Shown piece by piece: positions 1 through 8,598 of a stretch of DNA of 64,000 bases. The notes beneath the pieces were generated by a model, which saw only the letters and a list, made by a program, of their open reading frames with translations, was not told the DNA's origin and searched no databases. Position numbers and translations under genes: made by a program. This DNA is from Rhizorhabdus wittichii RW1 (GTDB taxonomy: Bacteria > Pseudomonadota > Alphaproteobacteria > Sphingomonadales > Sphingomonadaceae): assembly GCA_000016765.1 (NCBI GenBank), contig CP000699.1:4529501-4593500 (forward strand), read 5' to 3'. Positions within the stretch are counted from its first letter, which is position 1. The number at the start of each line of letters is the position of its first letter.

Positions 1-1
1 C

Positions 2-1069
2 GGGCCGATCGCCGGCAGCGGCAACGGCTTCGGCTATGTCAGCGACGAGGCGACGATCCGGCGCGACGGCCTCGCGATCTTCGGCGAGGTGAACTACGAC
101 GTCACCGAACAGCTCGAACTCTCGCTCGGCGCGCGCTATTCCTACGAGAAGGTCAGGCAGGACCCCAACCTCAACGTCGCCGTCCAGATCGGGGCGGTGG
201 TGGTCAACGTCGCGAACGCCACGCCGCGGCGCAAGGCGTTCGACGGCTTCTCGCCTTCGGCGTCGCTGTCCTACAAGCTGCAGCCCGGCATCCTCGTCTA
301 TGCGTCGGCCGCGACCGGCTTCAAGGGCGGCGGCTTCACCAAGGAGGTGCCGAACACGCCGCTCCAGAACGCGGCGCTCGATAACGAGACGTCGCTCAAC
401 TACGAACTGGGCCTGAAGGCGGACCTGCTCGATCGCGCCGTCCGGCTGAACATGGCGCTCTTCTACACCAAGCTGAAGGACCAGCAGCTCGCGACCCGGA
501 TAGAATTGTCCCCGGGGACGGGCGTCTACATCCCGTCCACCCTCAACGTCGGCCGGGGCCATTCGCAGGGGGTCGAGGTCGAGACGGTCATCCGGCCCGT
601 CCGCCCGCTCCGCATCGCCGGCAACCTGTCCTACACCGACACGCGCTTCGACGACTATGTCGCATCGCCCGCGACCGCCACGGCGCCGGCCTATGACAGG
701 GCGGGGCAGGCCTTCCCCGAAGTGCCGAAATGGCTGGCCTCGGCGAGCGTCGAATATGCGTTCGAGCTGGGCAACGACCTGACGCTCGTCCCCAATGTCA
801 GCTGGCGGCACGTCGGCAGCAAATATGTGGGGCAGGGCAATGCCTCGATCCCCTTCATCACGATCGACTCCTACGACCTGTTCGACGCGCAGCTTTCCTT
901 GTCCAAGGGGCCCTGGTCGGTCGTCGCCTTCGTGAAGAACATCGGCGACAAATATTATCTGGCAAACCGCTTCCAGAACCAGCCGGCGACATCGGCGCCC
1001 GGATTCCTGAACTGGGGCAAGCCGGGGGCGCCGCGCCAGTTCGGTGCGAGGTTCTCCTATGACTTCTGA
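2..1069 (+). CDS. TonB-dependent receptor, C-terminal part (5' end outside the window)
   Basis: The frame is open from base 2 with no start, so the gene begins upstream of the window. The visible 355 residues are the outer part of a 22-strand beta-barrel: alternating amphipathic strands, an LSLGARYSYEK strand, a FKGGGF turn typical of sphingomonad receptors, and a C-terminal strand ending in Phe (SYDF), the usual signal for BAM-mediated insertion. Such receptors import substrates across the outer membrane using TonB energy. The stop overlaps the start of the following hydrolase by 11 bases, so the two are probably co-transcribed and translationally coupled. The substrate cannot be told from sequence. 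Confidence 0.93.
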   Translation, partial: GPIAGSGNGFGYVSDEATIRRDGLAIFGEVNYDVTEQLELSLGARYSYEKVRQDPNLNVAVQIGAVVVNVANATPRRKAFDGFSPSASLSYKLQPGILVYASAATGFKGGGFTKEVPNTPLQNAALDNETSLNYELGLKADLLDRAVRLNMALFYTKLKDQQLATRIELSPGTGVYIPSTLNVGRGHSQGVEVETVIRPVRPLRIAGNLSYTDTRFDDYVASPATATAPAYDRAGQAFPEVPKWLASASVEYAFELGNDLTLVPNVSWRHVGSKYVGQGNASIPFITIDSYDLFDAQLSLSKGPWSVVAFVKNIGDKYYLANRFQNQPATSAPGFLNWGKPGAPRQFGARFSYDF

Positions 1070-2240
1070 TGCGCTGGTGGATCGCCGCACCCTGATGAAC
1101 GCGGCGGCGGTGGCGATGCTGTGGAGCGCGGGCTCGGCCGCCCACGCGCAGGGGGCGCCGGGGGCGCTTCCCGCCCCGGCGGGCGGGCGAAGCCCCGCCG
1201 CCCCGCCGCCGGGCTTCGCGGCGAAGCGGTTCGTCTCGCCCAACGGGACGCTCAGCTATACCGAGGGGCCGGACAATGGGCAGACCTTGCTGTTCCTGCC
1301 CGGCATGGGTGTCCCCCGGCAAAGCTATCATCCGGCGGCGGCGCTCCTCTCCGACCATTTCCACGTCGTCCTGCTCGACCAGCGCGGGCAGGGGGAATCG
1401 GACTGGGCGGCCGACGGGCGCTATCGCGTCGTCGATTATGGCGCGGACCTCGTGGCGTTCATCGCCGGGCCGCTGCGCGGCCGCAAGGTCATCGTCTCGG
1501 GCCATTCGCTCGGTGGCCTCGTCGCCTTGTGGCTGGCCTCGCGCCATCCCGAGCTGACGGCGGGGCTCAATGCCGAGGACAATCCTTTCCTGATGTCCGA
1601 GCGCGGCTATTGGGAAGGCCATTGGGTGAAGCCGCTGTTCGAGGCGCAGGAGGCGCGGCTGCGCGCCTTCCAGGCCTCGGGACGCGATCCGGCGGTGCTG
1701 GGCCGCCACTTCGCCGACGAGCGGGCGGTGATGCCGCGGCAGGACGTGCCCTATCTCCAGCGGGTGCGCGCGCTGGGCAAGCAGCTCTCGATCCTGACGC
1801 GGCGGGGCGTCCTGCCGGCGGACGCCGCGGAGCAGGCGCGCCTCGACGCCGCCTATGCGCGGTGGCTGGCCGGCGAGCCGCTGCGCAACCGCAACATGCT
1901 GCCGGCGGGCGTCCTGGCGGCGGCACCGGCCATGTCCGCGACGATGGACCCGCTGGTGCCGCATTTCGCGGTGACGGCCGAGCTGAACGACGGCTTTCCC
2001 CACCGCGCGGCGATGGCCGCGGTTCGTGCGCCGACCCTCTATTGGAACTCCGACCAGGATCTCGTCGGGGTGCTCAGCCAGCGCGAGCATGACGAGAATG
2101 TCGCGGTCATCGGCGCCCATGCCCGGGTGCGGCATGTCGTCGCCGACGGCGTCGGGCATCTCATCCATGCGGAGCAGCCCGAATTCTATGCTCGCGAGCT
2201 GGCGGGCTTCTTCGCCGGCGCTTGCATTTCGCCCCGCTGA
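1059..2240 (+). CDS. Alpha/beta hydrolase with a twin-arginine signal peptide
   Basis: A 393-residue alpha/beta-hydrolase-fold protein. The ATG at 1059 is preferred over an upstream GTG because it gives a tidy export signal: DRRTLM followed by a hydrophobic stretch and an AHA-QG cleavage site, which resembles a Tat signal. The nucleophile elbow is GHSLGG with Ser150; the likely acid is Asp332 or Asp334 and the likely base His367 in GVGHL. The family includes esterases, lactonases and C-C bond hydrolases. Export to the periplasm and the 11-base overlap with a TonB receptor suggest it cleaves the imported substrate before inner-membrane transport. That role is inferred. Confidence 0.9.
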   Translation: MTSDALVDRRTLMNAAAVAMLWSAGSAAHAQGAPGALPAPAGGRSPAAPPPGFAAKRFVSPNGTLSYTEGPDNGQTLLFLPGMGVPRQSYHPAAALLSDHFHVVLLDQRGQGESDWAADGRYRVVDYGADLVAFIAGPLRGRKVIVSGHSLGGLVALWLASRHPELTAGLNAEDNPFLMSERGYWEGHWVKPLFEAQEARLRAFQASGRDPAVLGRHFADERAVMPRQDVPYLQRVRALGKQLSILTRRGVLPADAAEQARLDAAYARWLAGEPLRNRNMLPAGVLAAAPAMSATMDPLVPHFAVTAELNDGFPHRAAMAAVRAPTLYWNSDQDLVGVLSQREHDENVAVIGAHARVRHVVADGVGHLIHAEQPEFYARELAGFFAGACISPR

Positions 2241-2256
2241 CGCCGGCCGGGCGCTT

Positions 2257-3078
2257 TCACAGCCTGACGCCGGCGACCTTCGAGGACCGGCGCAGCTTGG
2301 CGGCATAGAGCGGCTGCAGATGCTCGGCGAGCGACGCCGCTTCCTCCTGGAGCCAGCGGATGAGCTGCGCGCGGCGCGGCTCCTCCATCCGCTCACGGAT
2401 CGCGGTTATGCTGAGCGCGGCGAGCGGCTTCCCGTTGGACGCGACGGCGGCGCAGCCGAGGGTGCACATGCCGGGGATGAAGACGCCGTCGTTGAACACA
2501 TATCCGTTGTCCCGGGCGGCGGGGATCAGGCCCCGGACCGTCGCCTGGTCGACATTGGGGAAGCGGGCATAGCCTTCGCGGTTCGCCCGCAACGTTTCGT
2601 CGATCGCCTCGTCTGGCATCGCCGCCAGGATCGCCAGGCTTCCCGCGCCGATGCCGAGCGGCCGGCGCTCGCCCAGCCATGGCGTATTGATCTGGACCGG
2701 GAAGTCGCCTTCCGCCCTGTCGATCACGACGCAATCGGTGCCGGCCGCGATCGACAGGATGACGGTGTCGCCGACCCGCTCCGCGAGCCGCTCGAGATGC
2801 GGCCGCGCCACGTCCACGACGCCGTAGCGGTTGGCTGCGGCCGCGCCGAGCTGGAGAAGGTCAAAGCTCAGGAAGAAGGCGCTGCCTTCGTCGCCTTGCT
2901 CGACCAGCCCCTGGGCCGCGAGGCTGCTGAGCAGCCTGTGGACCGTCGATTTGCTGAGGCCGGTCGCGGTCTCGACGTCGACGAGCCTGGCGCCCGTCGA
3001 ATTATGGGTGGCCACGGCGCGCAGGATTGCCGCCACGCGTTCGATACCTTGGCCAGCGCCGGACGATTTGGTTGCCAT
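2257..3078 (-). CDS. IclR-family transcriptional regulator
   Basis: A 273-residue regulator with an N-terminal winged HTH (about residues 12-75, with LVDVETATGLSKSTVHRLL as the recognition region) and a C-terminal IclR effector domain (about 90-260). A TTG start nine bases upstream is possible, but the ATG at 3078 is used here. It lies 39 bases downstream of the SnoaL-like gene on the same strand. Together they diverge from the TonB receptor at 3691, so the catabolic operon to about 13.9 kb is the natural target. A perfect inverted repeat in the divergent region (3603-3625) is a candidate operator. IclR proteins often sense aromatic or short-chain acids; the effector here is unknown. Confidence 0.93.
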   Translation of the reverse strand: MATKSSGAGQGIERVAAILRAVATHNSTGARLVDVETATGLSKSTVHRLLSSLAAQGLVEQGDEGSAFFLSFDLLQLGAAAANRYGVVDVARPHLERLAERVGDTVILSIAAGTDCVVIDRAEGDFPVQINTPWLGERRPLGIGAGSLAILAAMPDEAIDETLRANREGYARFPNVDQATVRGLIPAARDNGYVFNDGVFIPGMCTLGCAAVASNGKPLAALSITAIRERMEEPRRAQLIRWLQEEAASLAEHLQPLYAAKLRRSSKVAGVRL

Positions 3079-3117
3079 TCTATCCAATGCTCTCGGGGAA
3101 ATCGGTTGCAGCTCGGG

Positions 3118-3540
3118 TCACGCCCGCACGAAGATGGGACTAATCGTCCTTCGCTCGATGCGCCAGCGCCCAGCATCGCGGACGAAGCTCTCCTCCACGT
3201 CCGCGACCGTGTGCGGAAGGGGGTCGCGCGACGGCTCCTCCGAGCGGAACACCGTCAGCAGCAAGGCCGAATCGACCCTGTCCTCGCCGCGCCGCGTCAG
3301 CATGAGATTGGAGACGATATGACGCGTGACCAGCCCCGCGATGTCCTGCCGCTGGCGCATCGCGAGGCGAACCGCCTCGCCTTGCAGGTCCCCCGGCGTC
3401 GGCGCGCCCGCGCCATAGGTCAGCCGGGCGTCTTCGCTGAACATTTCCGCCGTTTCCGCGGCGCGGCCATGGTCGACCAGCCAATAGAAGCGATGGATGA
3501 GATCACCGATCTCCCGCTCGGTTTCGCCATTGACGTCCAC
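3118..3540 (-). CDS. SnoaL-like / nuclear transport factor 2-fold protein
   Basis: A 140-residue protein with the NTF2-like cone fold pattern: an N-terminal helix ending in HRFYWLVDHGR, the acid-containing MFSEDARLTYG segment, and a strand-rich C-terminus (DAGRWRIERRTISPIF). This fold covers small cyclases, dehydratases, isomerases and the beta subunits of ring-hydroxylating oxygenases. The GTG start is chosen because a perfect AAAGGAG Shine-Dalgarno (3552-3546, minus strand) lies five bases before it; an ATG at 3570 would put that site inside the gene. It precedes the IclR gene and is probably co-transcribed with it. Confidence 0.85.
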   Translation of the reverse strand: MDVNGETEREIGDLIHRFYWLVDHGRAAETAEMFSEDARLTYGAGAPTPGDLQGEAVRLAMRQRQDIAGLVTRHIVSNLMLTRRGEDRVDSALLLTVFRSEEPSRDPLPHTVADVEESFVRDAGRWRIERRTISPIFVRA

Positions 3541-3602
3541 CCCTGCTCCTTTCTTGCTAAAAAATTCCATTGACCGGGATATTATCCCATCTTATGAAAC
3601 TT

Positions 3603-3625
3603 ATATCGTAATCATCATACGATAT
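3603..3625. promoter_or_regulatory. Inverted repeat in the divergent SnoaL/TonB-receptor promoter region
   Basis: ATATCGTA (3603-3610) and TACGATAT (3618-3625) are perfect complements separated by seven bases. The element lies in an AT-rich stretch between the SnoaL-IclR pair and the receptor operon. Its position and symmetry fit an operator for the neighbouring IclR protein; the binding partner is inferred, not shown. Confidence 0.55.
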
Positions 3626-3690
3626 GATCAGATTAGTACCGTAATATCCATAAAAATATCAAAATATCGGAACTTTTGATGGAGGGGGTT

Positions 3691-5994
3691 ATGCGAAACA
3701 GGCAAGATCACATCGGCATATCGGGCTTGGCGCTCATGGCCGCGCTCGTCTGTCCGGGGGCGGCCCATGCGGCCGAGGGCGGCGCGGGCGACGCCGCGGA
3801 GATCGTCGTGACCGCGCAGAAGCGCGAGCAGCGCGTCAACGAGGTCCCGATGTCGATCAGCGCGCTGAGCGGCAAGGAGCTGGCCGACAAGGGCATCGTC
3901 AAGCCGGGCGACCTGGAAAAGAGCGTGCCGGGCTTCAGCTACACCGTCAGCGGCTATCAGACGCCGGTCTACATCCTGCGCGGCGTCGGCTATTTCGAAT
4001 CCTCGCTCGCGGCCGATCCGGCCGTGTCGGTCTATGTCGACGAGGTCAGCCTTCCCTATTCGGCGATGACGATCGGCGCCGGGCTCGACCTCGAGCGTGT
4101 CGAGGTCCTCAAGGGGCCGCAGGGCATCCTGTTCGGACGCAATTCGACCGGCGGCGCGATCAACTATGTCGCGGCCAGGCCCACGGCGGAGTTCGGCGCG
4201 GGGATGCGGGCGAGCTACCGCCGCTTCGGCGAGGTGGAGCTGGAGGGCCATGTCACGGGACCGATCAGCGACACGCTCCGGGTCCGCGTCGCCGCCCGCA
4301 CCGATCAGGGCGGGGACTGGCAGCGCAGCTATACCCGGCGCGACAGCCTGGGCGCCAAGGACCTGCTGGTCGGCCGCGCGATCGTCGAGTGGGCGCCGTC
4401 CGCGGCCTTCACGGCGCAGCTCAACGTCAACGGCTGGCGCGACCGGTCGGACAACCAGGCGCCGCAGCTGGTCGCGCTGATCCCCAAGACGCCGGCCAAC
4501 ATTCCCGACGTCCCCGGCACCTTCCTCTATCCGCTCGCGCCCGCGAACGATCGCGCGGCGGACTGGAACGCCGGGCGCAGCCTCAGGAACGACAACTCGC
4601 TCTGGCAGACCTCGCTGCGGCTGGGCTACGACCTGTCGTCCGACATTTCGCTCACCTCGATCACCAGCTATGCCGACTATTCGCGCTATGCGCCGATCGA
4701 CCAGGACGGCTCGACGCTCAACATCATCGACAGCCTCGACGTCGGCGGCATCAAGTCCTTCTTCCAGGAGCTGCGCCTGTCGGGAAAGACCGACGCGCTG
4801 ACCTGGGTGTTCGGCGGCAATTACGAGCGCGACCGCATCTCCGAGCGGCTGACCTCCTTCCTCGGCGATTCGACCGGCGGGAAGATCGCGGGCGTCCGCT
4901 ACAACGGCGCGCAGGCGAACAACGTCCAGATCGCCAGGACCTACGCGCTGTTCGGCAACGCCGAATATGAGATCATGCCCGGCCTCAGCATCCAGGGCGG
5001 CGCCCGCTACACCAAGGCGGACCGGAGCTTCGACGGCTGCAGCGGCGACGTCGGCGACGGCCGGTTCGCGGCGGCGTTCGTCGCGCTGCAGACCGCGCTG
5101 AAAGGCGGCAGGTCGCCCGTCGTCCCGATCGCGCCTGGCGAATGCACCAGCCTCGACGCCAATCTCGATCCGGCGCGGCTTGTGACCAATTTCAACCAGG
5201 ACAATATCTCCTGGCGCGCGGGCCTGAGCTGGAAGGGGGAGGGCGGCCTGCTCCTCTACGCCAATGTCAGCCAGGGCTACAAAGCCGGCGGCTTCCCCAC
5301 GACCACGGCCGCGACGCTGACCCAGTTCACCCCGGTGTCGCAGGAAAAGGTCGTCGCCTATGAGGCGGGCTTCAAGGTGCCGTTGTGGGATCGCAAGATC
5401 CAGTGGAACGGCGCGATCTTCCGCATGGACTATACCGACAAGCAGGTGCGCGGGATCATCCCCGATCCGGTCCTGCGGACCGTGCAGGCGCTCGTCAACG
5501 TGCCGAAGTCGAAGATCGAGGGGGCTGAGGGCCAGGTGCACATCCGCCCGACGCGCGGGCTCGATCTCGATTTCTCGGGCACCTATCTGCACACGCGGGT
5601 CGACGACTTCATCGGTCTCGACGTGTTCGGCCTCCAGCGCAATTTCGACGGCTCTCGCCTGCCATATACGCCGAAATGGCAAGCGGTGGCGGACGCGCGC
5701 TACGCATGGCCGGTCGGCGACCGCCTGTCGGCCTTCGTCGGCGGGCACCTGACCTATCACAGCGGCACCAACGCCCAGCTCGGCGGCGTGCCGGTGGTAG
5801 CCATCCGCGCCTATACGCTGGTCGATCTCAACGCCGGCATCGAGAGCGCCGACGGCCGCTGGAAGGCGATGTTGTTCGGCGAGAACGTGACCAACAAATA
5901 TTATTGGAACTCCGCCAACAGCATCAGCGACGTGGTGGTCCGTTATGCGGGCATGCCGGCGCGCTACGGCGTCAGCTTCAGCTTCCAATATTGA
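3691..5994 (+). CDS. TonB-dependent receptor
   Basis: A 767-residue outer-membrane receptor. A signal peptide (residues about 10-27, ending AAHA-AEG) is followed by the TonB-box-like region EIVVTAQKRE, the plug domain with the LRGVG and VEVLKGPQGILFGRNSTGG signatures, and a 22-strand barrel ending FSFQY. The ATG at 3691 is chosen over TTG 3676 and ATG 3679 because GGAGGGGG (3681-3688) lies directly before it. It is the first gene of the operon that includes cytochrome, monooxygenase and CoA-ligase genes, and should import that pathway's substrate. Regulation by the divergent IclR protein is likely. Confidence 0.95.
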   Translation: MRNRQDHIGISGLALMAALVCPGAAHAAEGGAGDAAEIVVTAQKREQRVNEVPMSISALSGKELADKGIVKPGDLEKSVPGFSYTVSGYQTPVYILRGVGYFESSLAADPAVSVYVDEVSLPYSAMTIGAGLDLERVEVLKGPQGILFGRNSTGGAINYVAARPTAEFGAGMRASYRRFGEVELEGHVTGPISDTLRVRVAARTDQGGDWQRSYTRRDSLGAKDLLVGRAIVEWAPSAAFTAQLNVNGWRDRSDNQAPQLVALIPKTPANIPDVPGTFLYPLAPANDRAADWNAGRSLRNDNSLWQTSLRLGYDLSSDISLTSITSYADYSRYAPIDQDGSTLNIIDSLDVGGIKSFFQELRLSGKTDALTWVFGGNYERDRISERLTSFLGDSTGGKIAGVRYNGAQANNVQIARTYALFGNAEYEIMPGLSIQGGARYTKADRSFDGCSGDVGDGRFAAAFVALQTALKGGRSPVVPIAPGECTSLDANLDPARLVTNFNQDNISWRAGLSWKGEGGLLLYANVSQGYKAGGFPTTTAATLTQFTPVSQEKVVAYEAGFKVPLWDRKIQWNGAIFRMDYTDKQVRGIIPDPVLRTVQALVNVPKSKIEGAEGQVHIRPTRGLDLDFSGTYLHTRVDDFIGLDVFGLQRNFDGSRLPYTPKWQAVADARYAWPVGDRLSAFVGGHLTYHSGTNAQLGGVPVVAIRAYTLVDLNAGIESADGRWKAMLFGENVTNKYYWNSANSISDVVVRYAGMPARYGVSFSFQY

Positions 5995-6002
5995 TCAGCC
6001 AA

Positions 6003-6024
6003 CGCCGGGCCCGCGGGCCCGGCG
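6003..6024. repeat. Perfect 22-bp GC palindrome between receptor and next gene
   Basis: The sequence from 6003 to 6024 is fully self-complementary (11-base arms, all G/C). It begins nine bases after the receptor stop and ends 14 bases before the next ATG. There is no T-run, so it is not a classic terminator. It may be an mRNA-processing or stabilising hairpin that lowers expression downstream of the receptor. Confidence 0.6.
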
Positions 6025-6038
6025 CCAGAGGTCTTTCG

Positions 6039-8159
6039 ATGAAAAGATTCGTCTCGGTGGCCGCGATGGCCGGTGCGCTTGCAGTGGCGTCGGCATCGTT
6101 CGTGCTGACGACCGGCGCCGCGCTGCCGCCGACCTTGGCGCCGACCATGCTTCCCGCGACCGCACCGGATGCGATCGTCGGCTCCGTGACCGGGCCCAGG
6201 GGGCCGGAAGCGGGGATTTGGGTGATCGCGGAGACGCGCGACCTGCCCACCCGCTTCATCAAGATCGTGGTGACCGACGACCAGGGCCGGTTCGTGCTGC
6301 CGGAACTGCCGAAGGCGCGGTATCGCATCTGGGCCAGGGGCTATGGACTGGTCGACACCGACCGCGAGCCCGCGTCGCCCGGCGCGCGCGTGACGCTGCG
6401 CGCCCGTGCGGCCGCCGACCCGGCCGAGGCCGCGAAGGCCTATCCGGCCAATTACTGGTACGCGATGCTGAAGGCGCCGCTCGCGCCGGCGTTCGGGGGC
6501 GAGGCGGGACGCCGGCAGAGCTTCATGGCGACCGCCAAATTCTGCCTGGTCTGTCATCAGATCGGCAACGAGGTGATGCGCGATCCCGCCGACAACAGCC
6601 TCGAAGGCTGGCATCAGCGCATCCGCCAGGCGCGCGACAAGGGCGATCCCGCGATGGGGGACCTCGCGCAGGGCTATGCCAATGCGATGCAGGTCACGAT
6701 GGCGTCGCTCGGCCCGGCGGGGCCGCGCATGTATGCCGACTGGACCGCGCGGATCGGCAAGGGGGCGTTGCCCGCCGAGCAGCCGCGACGGCCGTCCGGG
6801 ATCGAGCGGAACGTCGTGATCTCGATCTGGGACTGGGGCGGCCCGACCTTCAACCATGATCTGATCGCCACCGACCCGCGCCACCCCGATCTCAACGCCG
6901 GCGGGCCGGTGTTCGGTGTCGAGCCCCATGTCGGCCGGCTGACCATGGTCGATCCGAACACCAGCGAAGCGCGGCTGCTCGACATTCCCGACGGCCGGCG
7001 GCACCCGATGCTCGTGACGCTCGATCGTCGCGGGCGGGTCTGGTTCCCCAGCTACGGGCCGCAATTCCTCAAGGAGCATGTCGCCGACACGCCGCCGCCC
7101 AAGGCGGAATGCGCGGCGGAATGGGTCGACCCGGCGGGGAAGAACTTCATCGTCGCCCCGCGCGTCGAATATCTGCGGATGTACGATCCCGCCCGGAACC
7201 GCTTCACCTCGGTGCCGATGTGCCTCGACCGGCGAGCCAAGGCGGCGCCGGACACCTACAAGGCGCTGTTCTTCACCAGCGACACCGTGATCACCTGGAT
7301 CGATCCCGACCAGTGGGACCGCACCGGCGACGCCGCGCGGGCGACGGGCTGGTGCCCGGTCGTCCTGCCGACCGCCGGACGGCGGCGCCGCGCGACCGAT
7401 CTCGATCCCGGGCAGTGGACCCTGCTTGGCGAACCGTCCGATCCGAAGCGGGACACGCGGATCGCGGGGCATTTCGTCTTCCGCGCGCGGCCGCATCCGA
7501 CCGATGGCAGCATCTGGTTCACCGCGACCCGAGACTTCCCCGGCGGCATTGTCCGGCTCGTTCCCGGTGACCGGCCGCCCTATAGCTGCCGCAGCGAATA
7601 TTATGAGCCGCCGCGCCGGCCGGACGGCAGCTATGCCGGCTATTCGCCGATGAACGTCGATTTCGACAGCCGGGGGCGCGTATGGGTCGCGCTGATCAGC
7701 GGAGGCGTGGCGCAGTTCGACCGCTCGAAATGCCGGACGCGCTCAGGGCCAGGCGCGACCGGGCAGCAATGTCCCCAGGCCTGGAGCTTCCGCCGGCTTC
7801 CCGGCCCCCGCCTCGCCGGCAGCGAGGAGACGGCGGATTTCAACTACGGCCTCGTCGTCGATCATGCCGACGTCAGCGGGCTCGGCCGCGACAGCGTGAT
7901 CGTCAGCGGCGGCAATTCGGACTCGCTCGTGGCGCTCTCCCGGCGATCGCAGGCGCCGATCGTGATGCGCGTTCCCTATCCGCGGGGCTTCTATGCCCGC
8001 GAGATCAGCGCGCGGCGCGATCGGCCCGGCGCCGGCTGGAAGGGCGGCGGCCTCTGGGCGAGTTACAACAGCATCACGGTCTGGCACGGCGAGGACGCCG
8101 ACAGCGGCAATCCCGGCCTCGTCAAATTCCAGATCCGCCCCGACCCGCTGGCACGATGA
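6039..8159 (+). CDS. Exported carboxypeptidase-regulatory-like / CxxCH / beta-propeller protein
   Basis: A 706-residue periplasmic protein with an unusual domain order. After a signal peptide (about residues 1-28) comes a carboxypeptidase-regulatory-like beta-sandwich (about 46-120). Next is a c-type haem-binding motif CLVCH (Cys169 to His173). The rest (about 230-700) is repeat-rich, with NHL/Vgb-type propeller blades such as LDRRGRVWFPSYG and VDFDSRGRVWVALI. One covalent haem suggests a redox or electron-transfer role. Its stop overlaps the next reading frame (ATGA at 8156), and a small cytochrome c follows. It could be a periplasmic oxidase or lyase for the imported substrate. I do not know a characterised homologue. 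Confidence 0.85.
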   Translation: MKRFVSVAAMAGALAVASASFVLTTGAALPPTLAPTMLPATAPDAIVGSVTGPRGPEAGIWVIAETRDLPTRFIKIVVTDDQGRFVLPELPKARYRIWARGYGLVDTDREPASPGARVTLRARAAADPAEAAKAYPANYWYAMLKAPLAPAFGGEAGRRQSFMATAKFCLVCHQIGNEVMRDPADNSLEGWHQRIRQARDKGDPAMGDLAQGYANAMQVTMASLGPAGPRMYADWTARIGKGALPAEQPRRPSGIERNVVISIWDWGGPTFNHDLIATDPRHPDLNAGGPVFGVEPHVGRLTMVDPNTSEARLLDIPDGRRHPMLVTLDRRGRVWFPSYGPQFLKEHVADTPPPKAECAAEWVDPAGKNFIVAPRVEYLRMYDPARNRFTSVPMCLDRRAKAAPDTYKALFFTSDTVITWIDPDQWDRTGDAARATGWCPVVLPTAGRRRRATDLDPGQWTLLGEPSDPKRDTRIAGHFVFRARPHPTDGSIWFTATRDFPGGIVRLVPGDRPPYSCRSEYYEPPRRPDGSYAGYSPMNVDFDSRGRVWVALISGGVAQFDRSKCRTRSGPGATGQQCPQAWSFRRLPGPRLAGSEETADFNYGLVVDHADVSGLGRDSVIVSGGNSDSLVALSRRSQAPIVMRVPYPRGFYAREISARRDRPGAGWKGGGLWASYNSITVWHGEDADSGNPGLVKFQIRPDPLAR

Positions 8160-8203
8160 CGCCCGTCTCCGCCCATATCCCTGACACGAGGATCGGTTTC
8201 AAC

Positions 8204-8596
8204 ATGAACCCTTCACGTCACGTTTCGCAGATTTTCGCCTGCATCCTCCTCGCCGCGGGGGGGGGCGCCCATGCCGCCGGCGATGCTACGCTGGGGCAGG
8301 CCCAGTTCGCCCGCTGCACGTCGTGCCATGGCATTTCCGCATCGTCCCCGCCGAAGATCGGCCCGAGGCTCGACGGCGTTTACGATCGCCCGGCCGCGTC
8401 GATCGATCCCGCCTATGGATATTCCGACGCCCTGCGGCTGGCGAAGATCCGCTGGGACGACATGTCGCTCGATCGGTTCCTGGCCGCGCCGCGCAGCTTC
8501 GTGCCCGGCAACAAGATGACCTTCACCGGCGTGGCCGACGCGGGCGTGCGCGCCAACATCATCGCCTATCTCAAGACCCGCGAGCAGGAGCGCTGA
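8204..8596 (+). CDS. Small class I cytochrome c, periplasmic
   Basis: A 130-residue protein with a signal peptide ending GAHA-AG, one haem motif CTSCHG (Cys38, Cys41, His42) and a probable axial Met105 in GNKMTF, the layout of a soluble cytochrome c. The ATG at 8204 is preferred because the signal peptide begins there; an in-frame ATG at 8156 overlapping the previous stop would add 16 residues. It likely accepts electrons from the haem/propeller protein encoded just upstream and passes them to the respiratory chain. It stops three bases before the monooxygenase start. Confidence 0.9.
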   Translation: MNPSRHVSQIFACILLAAGGGAHAAGDATLGQAQFARCTSCHGISASSPPKIGPRLDGVYDRPAASIDPAYGYSDALRLAKIRWDDMSLDRFLAAPRSFVPGNKMTFTGVADAGVRANIIAYLKTREQER

Positions 8597-8598
8597 CC

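Noticed and set aside
858-2396. A 512-residue minus-strand frame across the alpha/beta hydrolase
   Set aside because: Low-complexity Arg/Ala-rich translation, and the plus strand encodes a hydrolase with an intact triad. No start with a ribosome binding site.
2591-2600. AACGTTTCGT, nine of ten bases of the LacI box
   Set aside because: It lies inside the IclR coding sequence far from any promoter, and the flanking bases do not match the extended box. Taken as chance.
3628-5988. A 786-residue open frame on the minus strand opposite the TonB receptor
   Set aside because: It is the GC-rich mirror of a real gene: its translation is Arg/Asp/Val-rich with no recognisable domain, while the plus strand has clear receptor motifs. 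The same applies to the long minus-strand frames at 8566-11847, 11983-13887, 17523-20192 and 35455-38001.
5676-6038. Upstream extension of the haem/propeller protein to 827 residues
   Set aside because: The extension is antisense-like, Arg-rich and overlaps the receptor gene. The ATG at 6039 begins a proper signal peptide.
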